Of a DNA stretch of 64,000 nucleotides, positions 63,820 to 64,000 are shown piece by piece. Made by a program: the position numbers and the translations under genes. The notes under the pieces are model-generated. The model was not told where the DNA came from. It saw nothing but the letters and a program-made list of their open reading frames with translations, and made no database searches. Source of the DNA: Gemmatimonadota bacterium (GTDB lineage: Bacteria > Gemmatimonadota > Gemmatimonadetes > Longimicrobiales > Gaopeijiaceae); NCBI GenBank assembly GCA_028874905.1, contig JAPPGZ010000107.1:1-64000 (forward strand), read 5' to 3'. Within the stretch, counting starts at the first letter, position 1, and each line of letters opens with the position of its first letter.

Positions 63820-64000
63820 TGTAATGCATAGCGCATTGTCAAGATTTCTGCTGTTGACGCTGACGCTCGCGGGCTGTAACCCCGGATCACTTGCCGAAGC
63901 GGATGGAAGCGTACTCCGTGTCGAAGACGCCGCGGTCCTGATTGCCAACAACAGCCGCGTCCTGCCGGATTCGCAGATCGTGCGGGTGGTCGCCGAACTC
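63806..64000 (+). CDS. N-terminus of a lipoprotein, truncated by window end
   Basis: The first 65 residues of a lipoprotein. The signal peptide has hydrophobic LSRFLLLTLTL and a lipobox LAGC, with Cys24 to be lipidated. The mature start NPGSLAEADGSVLRVEDAAVLIANN may be the beginning of a SurA/parvulin-type chaperone, which often follows mfd in other bacteria, but too little is present to say. ATG 63806 has GGAGGAGG 6 bases upstream and overlaps the mfd stop by 14 bases; ATG 63824 is an alternative. Confidence 0.75.
   Translation, partial: METNNVMHSALSRFLLLTLTLAGCNPGSLAEADGSVLRVEDAAVLIANNSRVLPDSQIVRVVAEL

Noticed and set aside
1..64000. CRISPR arrays, insertion sequences, phage genes
   Set aside because: No spaced repeat arrays, transposase-like proteins, integrases or phage motifs were seen anywhere in the window.

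Overview
The window is GC-rich, gene-dense chromosomal DNA from a Gram-negative, diderm bacterium. Outer-membrane and periplasmic systems (TonB-dependent receptor, system I cytochrome c maturation, M16 peptidases with signal peptides), a menaquinone/ubiquinone methyltransferase, the MEP isoprenoid pathway (ispE), frequent TTG/GTG starts and the overall gene mix all resemble Gemmatimonadota. That assignment is my inference from gene content and style; no marker was searched. I see no transposase, integrase, phage gene or CRISPR array, so this looks like core chromosome with a few accessory modules. About 55 protein genes and one partial tRNA are supported.

Layout. 1-13510 is almost all minus strand: recA, then alaS with a coupled group (unknown 97-aa protein, PHP phosphatase, sedoheptulose-phosphate isomerase, SDR), then cca-rarA, hflX-pdxJ, a YbhN-type membrane protein with ispE, and a tRNA-Gln cut by the window edge. 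13765-18222 (plus) is a three-gene module: a disulfide-reductase flavoprotein, a TVP38/DedA-DUF547 fusion, and a fusion of the two glycosyltransferase-like families annotated in arsenosugar biosynthesis (TIGR04283 and TIGR04282/DUF2064). 18240-24922 (minus) is a cytochrome c maturation operon ccmE-F-(zinc-ribbon CcmI-like)-A-B-C-D ending in a predicted outer-membrane protein. 25096-30963 (minus) is glmM-glmS-dtd-maf-glpK: amino-sugar supply, tRNA proofreading, nucleotide sanitation and glycerol kinase.

31172-38875 (plus) runs trans-sulfuration enzyme, M48 peptidase, purD, YbjQ-like protein, mutM and a pair of secreted M16 proteins, one catalytic and one lacking the metal motif. ubiE is convergent with the last of these and overlaps it. 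39770-44120 (plus) is an ECF sigma factor, a zinc-less duplicated anti-sigma factor and three envelope proteins, probably an envelope-stress module. 44201-45590 (minus) holds an Mrp-type ATPase and a NifU-C scaffold, divergent from pruA (45892-47520).

47521-53996 (minus) is a six-gene overlapping chain: lepA, ROK kinase, PfkB kinase, STAS-HATPase, STAS-like DUF4325 protein, trans-sulfuration PLP enzyme. It is divergent, across a 334-bp region with 11-bp repeats, from a large TonB-dependent receptor, followed by a DUF58 protein, a BatA-like VWA membrane protein, mfd and the start of a lipoprotein gene.

Many neighbours share ATGA, GTGA or TTGA stop/start overlaps, which points to translational coupling and was used to set starts. 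The strongest leads are the sigma/anti-sigma envelope module, the STAS-HATPase/DUF4325 pair, the flavoprotein/TVP38-DUF547/double-glycosyltransferase module, the CxxxF variant of CcmE and the repeat array upstream of the TonB receptor.
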